Positions 5,608 through 7,726 of a stretch of DNA of 7,726 bases are shown one piece after another. Source of the DNA: an uncultured Solobacterium sp. (lineage in GTDB: Bacteria; Bacillota_I; Bacilli_A; Erysipelotrichales; Erysipelotrichaceae). The notes under the pieces were generated by a model that had not been told where the DNA came from, searched no databases, and worked only from the letters and a program-made list of their open reading frames with translations. Position 1 is the first letter of the stretch, and each line of letters starts with the position of its first letter. The translations under genes were made by a program, and so were the position numbers. The stretch spans positions 1 through 7,726 of the forward strand of contig CALISH010000049.1 of NCBI GenBank assembly GCA_938041275.1, in the 5' to 3' direction.

Positions 5608-7020
5608 ATGAATGAGAATCAAAAGTTAGCACAGTTTATTTTGGAAAATGTAGGAGGAAAGGAGAACGTTGAGTCAGCTACGCATTGCATGACACGATTA
5701 CGCTTAAAGTTAAAAGATAATTCTAAAGCGAATCGCGCAAATCTAGATAATCATTCAGGCATTATTTCTACTCAGGTTGCTGAGGGGAAATTACAAGTGA
5801 TTATTGGTACACAGGTAGGAGATGTTTACGAAGAGTTTATTAAGTTTGTACATGTGGTAGAAGAAACTCCACAAGAAGAAACAAAAGATAAAAATGTATT
5901 AAATCGATTTGCGGCATTGATTACGAAAATTGTAGTTCCATCATTAGGTGTTTTATGTGCTTGCGGAATCATTGCGGGTGTAAACTCAATTCTATTATCA
6001 ACAGGGGTAATCACAAGTGGGGATGGAACAAATATTCTATTATCTAACTTAGGGAATGTATGCTTAACATTCTTCCCAGTTATTTTAGGTTATACAAGTG
6101 CAACTGCATTTGGTATGGATCCATTTATCGGTATGATTCTAGGCGCATTTATGATTTACCCAGGTATGGCTCAATCGATTAATGCAGGTGATCCATTGTT
6201 TACGCTATTTACAGGTACACCTTTAGAAATGCCTGTATTTAAAACTTTCTTAGGAATTCCTATTATCTTCCCTGCAACAGGATATACTTCGACAGTAATT
6301 CCGATCATGATGGTAAACTTCTTGGCTTCTAAGATTGAGAAGATCTTAAAACAAGTATTACCGCGTGTAACAAGACAGTTTATGGTTCCTTTCTTTACAA
6401 TTCTATTTGCGGGAATCGTAGGTGTATTATTAGTTGGACCAATCTCAATGATTATCCAAAACTTATTACAAGCTGGATTAAATAGTTTGATTTCAACATC
6501 AAAGATTTTGGCATTTGCAGTAATTACATTAATTTATCAACCGCTGGTTATTTTTGGCTTGCATTGGCCATTAATTACGTTAGGAATTATGGAATATGGC
6601 TCATTAGGAAATTCTCTTATTGTAGCGTCAATCTTTCCTGCAAGTTTCGCGCATATGGCAGCTTGCTTTGCGGTATTCTTAAAGAGTAAAGATATTAAGA
6701 CAAAGAATATAGCTTTACCTGCATTCTTAAGTGCATGTTTCTGTATTATCGAGCCTTCGATTTATGGTGTTACATTACCAGTTAAGAAACGCTTTGGGTT
6801 CTGTATGATTGGTGGATTAGTAGGTGGTTTAATCTTGGCTTTATCAAATTCTCCAATGTATGCGATTAGTATGGGTGTAACAGGTGTTATGTCATTTATT
6901 AATCCAAATGCTCAGGGTATCGGAGGACTAGTTTGGGCAGTTATTGCATGTATTGCTGCGATGCTAGTAACATTCACACTTACATTTGTTACATATCAAG
7001 ATACAAAGGAAGTGAAATAA
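5608..7020 (+). CDS. PTS EIIBC permease, glucose/beta-glucoside/sucrose type, no IIA domain
   Basis: A 470-residue sugar permease of the phosphotransferase system that imports and phosphorylates its substrate in one step. Residues 1-85 form the IIB domain, with phospho-accepting C27 in ATHCMTRLRL. A charged linker (about 86-98) leads to the IIC membrane domain (about 100-465), rich in hydrophobic helices. IIC shows GLHWPLI (317-323) and IEPSIYGVTLP (381-391), the latter a variant of the usual G-I-T-E-P substrate motif. The protein ends after IIC; bglF-type proteins run to about 620 residues with a fused IIA, so a IIA from elsewhere must serve it. GGGGG lies 6 nt before the ATG. It is the probable partner of the antiterminator upstream. 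The substrate cannot be named from sequence; a beta-glucoside, sucrose or amino-sugar derivative are all possible. Confidence 0.92.
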   Translation: MNENQKLAQFILENVGGKENVESATHCMTRLRLKLKDNSKANRANLDNHSGIISTQVAEGKLQVIIGTQVGDVYEEFIKFVHVVEETPQEETKDKNVLNRFAALITKIVVPSLGVLCACGIIAGVNSILLSTGVITSGDGTNILLSNLGNVCLTFFPVILGYTSATAFGMDPFIGMILGAFMIYPGMAQSINAGDPLFTLFTGTPLEMPVFKTFLGIPIIFPATGYTSTVIPIMMVNFLASKIEKILKQVLPRVTRQFMVPFFTILFAGIVGVLLVGPISMIIQNLLQAGLNSLISTSKILAFAVITLIYQPLVIFGLHWPLITLGIMEYGSLGNSLIVASIFPASFAHMAACFAVFLKSKDIKTKNIALPAFLSACFCIIEPSIYGVTLPVKKRFGFCMIGGLVGGLILALSNSPMYAISMGVTGVMSFINPNAQGIGGLVWAVIACIAAMLVTFTLTFVTYQDTKEVK

Positions 7021-7726
7021 ATGAATTTTTCCCAAAGAAATAAAATATTTGGGTTGATTTTTGGGTGTGCTTATGGTGACGCGATGGGTATGCCATCTGA
7101 AATGATGTGCCGTACAATATTGGATGAAACATTCCCTGATGGTATCCATGCATTATTACCATCTTCAAAGAATGATTTCTTCAAACGAAAATTTAAAGCA
7201 GGTGAGGTAACGGATGATACTGTTAATACCTTACTGGTATGTGATTCAATCATTGAAGAAGGACAATTTGATACGGAATTATACCTTCATAAATTGATGC
7301 GATGGGCAGACGAAAATCCAGAAAAGAATGCTAGTCAAATTGGGCCGTCTACTTCAAAAGCTCTTGATTTATTACGCGCTGGTAAAAGTTATGTAGAATC
7401 TGGAAAATATGGAACAACAAATGGCTCTGCCATGAAAGCTAGTCCACTCGGGATTTTGCATGATTATCATGACATAGAAGGTTTAGTAGATGATGTTTGT
7501 AAACTATGCCTCCCAACACACAATACAAGTATTGCGATTGCAGGTGCGAGTGTTGTCGCAACTCTATCTAGTTATGCTTTGCGACATGAATATGATGAAG
7601 AAGAAATTTGGACACTAACAAAACGAGCAATTGAAGAGGGAATGAAACATGGAAATCAACTCCCATCACCATCGTTGTTAAAGAGACTTGATTTAGTTCA
7701 ACAAGATATTATGACATTATCTGAGA
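7021..7726 (+). CDS. ADP-ribosylglycohydrolase-family protein, C-terminus cut by window edge
   Basis: The frame is open from the ATG at 7021 to the right edge: 235 codons of a family usually near 300 or more residues. The metal-dependent glycohydrolase signatures appear in order: GCAYGDAMGMPSE (15-27), GEVTDDTVNT (61-70) with metal-binding T64-D65-D66, GTTNGSAMKASPLG (131-144), and PTHNTSIAIAGASVVA (165-180). The C-terminal aspartate-rich metal motif would lie beyond the window. The enzyme is expected to be cytosolic and to cleave an N- or O-glycosidic bond to ribose, using two magnesium ions. The ATG directly follows the PTS stop codon, and its ribosome binding site (AAAGGAAG, 7005-7012) lies within the PTS gene, so translation is probably coupled. 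Its place suggests that it acts on the imported, phosphorylated compound or on a related riboside rather than on modified proteins, but this is inference. Confidence 0.9.
   Translation, partial: MNFSQRNKIFGLIFGCAYGDAMGMPSEMMCRTILDETFPDGIHALLPSSKNDFFKRKFKAGEVTDDTVNTLLVCDSIIEEGQFDTELYLHKLMRWADENPEKNASQIGPSTSKALDLLRAGKSYVESGKYGTTNGSAMKASPLGILHDYHDIEGLVDDVCKLCLPTHNTSIAIAGASVVATLSSYALRHEYDEEEIWTLTKRAIEEGMKHGNQLPSPSLLKRLDLVQQDIMTLSE

Noticed and set aside
1..7726. CRISPR arrays, insertion sequences, tRNA or rRNA genes, attachment sites
   Set aside because: No regularly spaced repeats, transposase or integrase frames, terminal inverted repeats or tRNA cloverleaf sequences were seen on either strand.

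Overview
The window is AT-rich DNA (roughly one third G+C by eye) from a low-GC Gram-positive bacterium (Bacillota). The support is strong GGAGG-type ribosome binding sites, near-consensus sigma-A promoters, intrinsic terminators and a BglG/LicT-type antitermination circuit. The protein style would fit Erysipelotrichia or a related gut or oral Firmicute, but that is an impression and no marker gene confirms it. No gene-free stretch exceeds 300 bases; the longest is the 274-bp divergent region at 2018-2291.

Left part (1-2017, minus strand): a two-gene operon reading toward the left edge. A WYL-domain transcription regulator (1049-2017) is followed 23 bp later by a PD-(D/E)XK-superfamily nuclease-like protein (1025 down to 1, cut by the window edge). 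The nuclease-like reading frame is open throughout and keeps the candidate residues D75, E93-x-K95 and Q104-x3-Y108. WYL regulators often control anti-phage or other conflict genes, so this pair is the best candidate here for an undescribed defence-type module. The promoter of the pair carries two TGTACA boxes flanking the -35 position.

Middle part (2018-4582): a divergent control region, then a plus-strand XRE-type helix-turn-helix protein with a C-x3-C-x3-C cluster and a predicted coiled-coil tail. Next comes a 565-residue protein of unknown function with three N-terminal membrane segments and a large, probably external, C-terminal region. A perfect 10-bp inverted repeat sits just upstream of the -10 box of the membrane-protein gene and may be an operator. 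A clear intrinsic terminator, whose stem includes the stop codon, closes this unit.

Right part (4583-7726): a sugar-uptake operon. A good promoter (TTGACT-17-TAATAT) leads into a leader of about 100 nt. The leader holds a 29-nt RAT-like antiterminator hairpin that overlaps the 5' arm of a terminator, and the two are mutually exclusive. Downstream are the BglG/LicT-type antiterminator, a PTS EIIBC permease of the glucose/beta-glucoside/sucrose type lacking a IIA domain, and an ADP-ribosylglycohydrolase-family enzyme cut by the right edge. The expected logic is that substrate transport by EIIBC lowers phosphorylation of the antiterminator, which then stabilises the RAT hairpin and lets transcription pass into its own operon. 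The hydrolase is placed as the probable intracellular enzyme of the pathway, which is unusual for a PTS operon.
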